From: Onchocerca volvulus
Taxonomy: Eukaryota; Nematoda; Chromadorea; Rhabditida; Onchocercidae
DNA: 64,000 bases
Direction: 5' to 3'
Assembly (NCBI GenBank): GCA_000499405.2
Contig: HG738138.1
Coordinates: 1,364,001 to 1,428,000 of the forward strand
Positions 60,871 through 64,000 of the stretch are shown here, in pieces (the first letter of the stretch is position 1; every line of letters begins with the position of its first letter). The notes below the pieces were generated by a model that was not told the DNA's origin, did not search any database, and saw nothing but the letters and a program-made list of their open reading frames with translations. The position numbers and the translations under genes are program-made.

Positions 60871-64000
<3,130 letters not shown>

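Overview
This is AT-rich eukaryotic DNA with intron-dense genes: exons of about 30-240 bp, short gt...(ttt)cag introns and many long A/T homopolymers. Gene structure and protein content indicate a nematode. The base composition and the METTL13, ELAPOR and 54-bp-exon collagen genes would fit a spirurid (filaria-like) worm, but the species assignment is inference. All gene models were built by hand from open frames, splice-site phase and similarity to remembered families. No alignment was run.

Layout: (1) 1-1570, minus strand: 3'-truncated FAM3/ILEI-like gene. It is divergent from (2) 4173-9810, plus strand: METTL13 (eEF1A-type dual methyltransferase), with a GC-richer 25/50-bp minisatellite between them. 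(3) 9.8-17.9 kb: a gene-poor spacer rich in simple repeats. (4) 17892-26214, plus: an INPP5A-like (type I inositol 5-phosphatase) gene whose catalytic residues look replaced. It converges with (5) 27599-31570, minus: an SLC37 sugar-phosphate/phosphate exchanger. (6) 33317-39123, minus: a short membrane-anchored ENPP ectonucleotide phosphodiesterase. (7) 42.2-43.0 kb, plus: a signal-peptide-like exon and a small orphan gene. (8) 47095-55789, plus: an ELAPOR/KIAA1324-family receptor-like membrane protein, almost complete apart from its 5' exon. It converges with (9) 60871-64000, minus: the 3' part of a collagen gene built from 54/63/81/90/135-bp phase-0 exons.

There is no operon or obvious shared pathway. 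Phosphoinositide signalling, sugar-phosphate transport and extracellular nucleotide hydrolysis are simply neighbours. The most notable observation is the INPP5A-like protein. It keeps full family length and clean exon phasing, but the expected Glu, His, Asp, Arg and Asp active-site positions are Gly, Ser, Ala, Gln and Gln. This predicts a conserved pseudophosphatase rather than a decaying gene. Other points are two decayed copies of a METTL13 exon, an in-phase GC-richer cryptic exon in ELAPOR, a 23-bp repeat carrying forkhead-like motifs upstream of SLC37, and a vertebrate-like collagen exon architecture.
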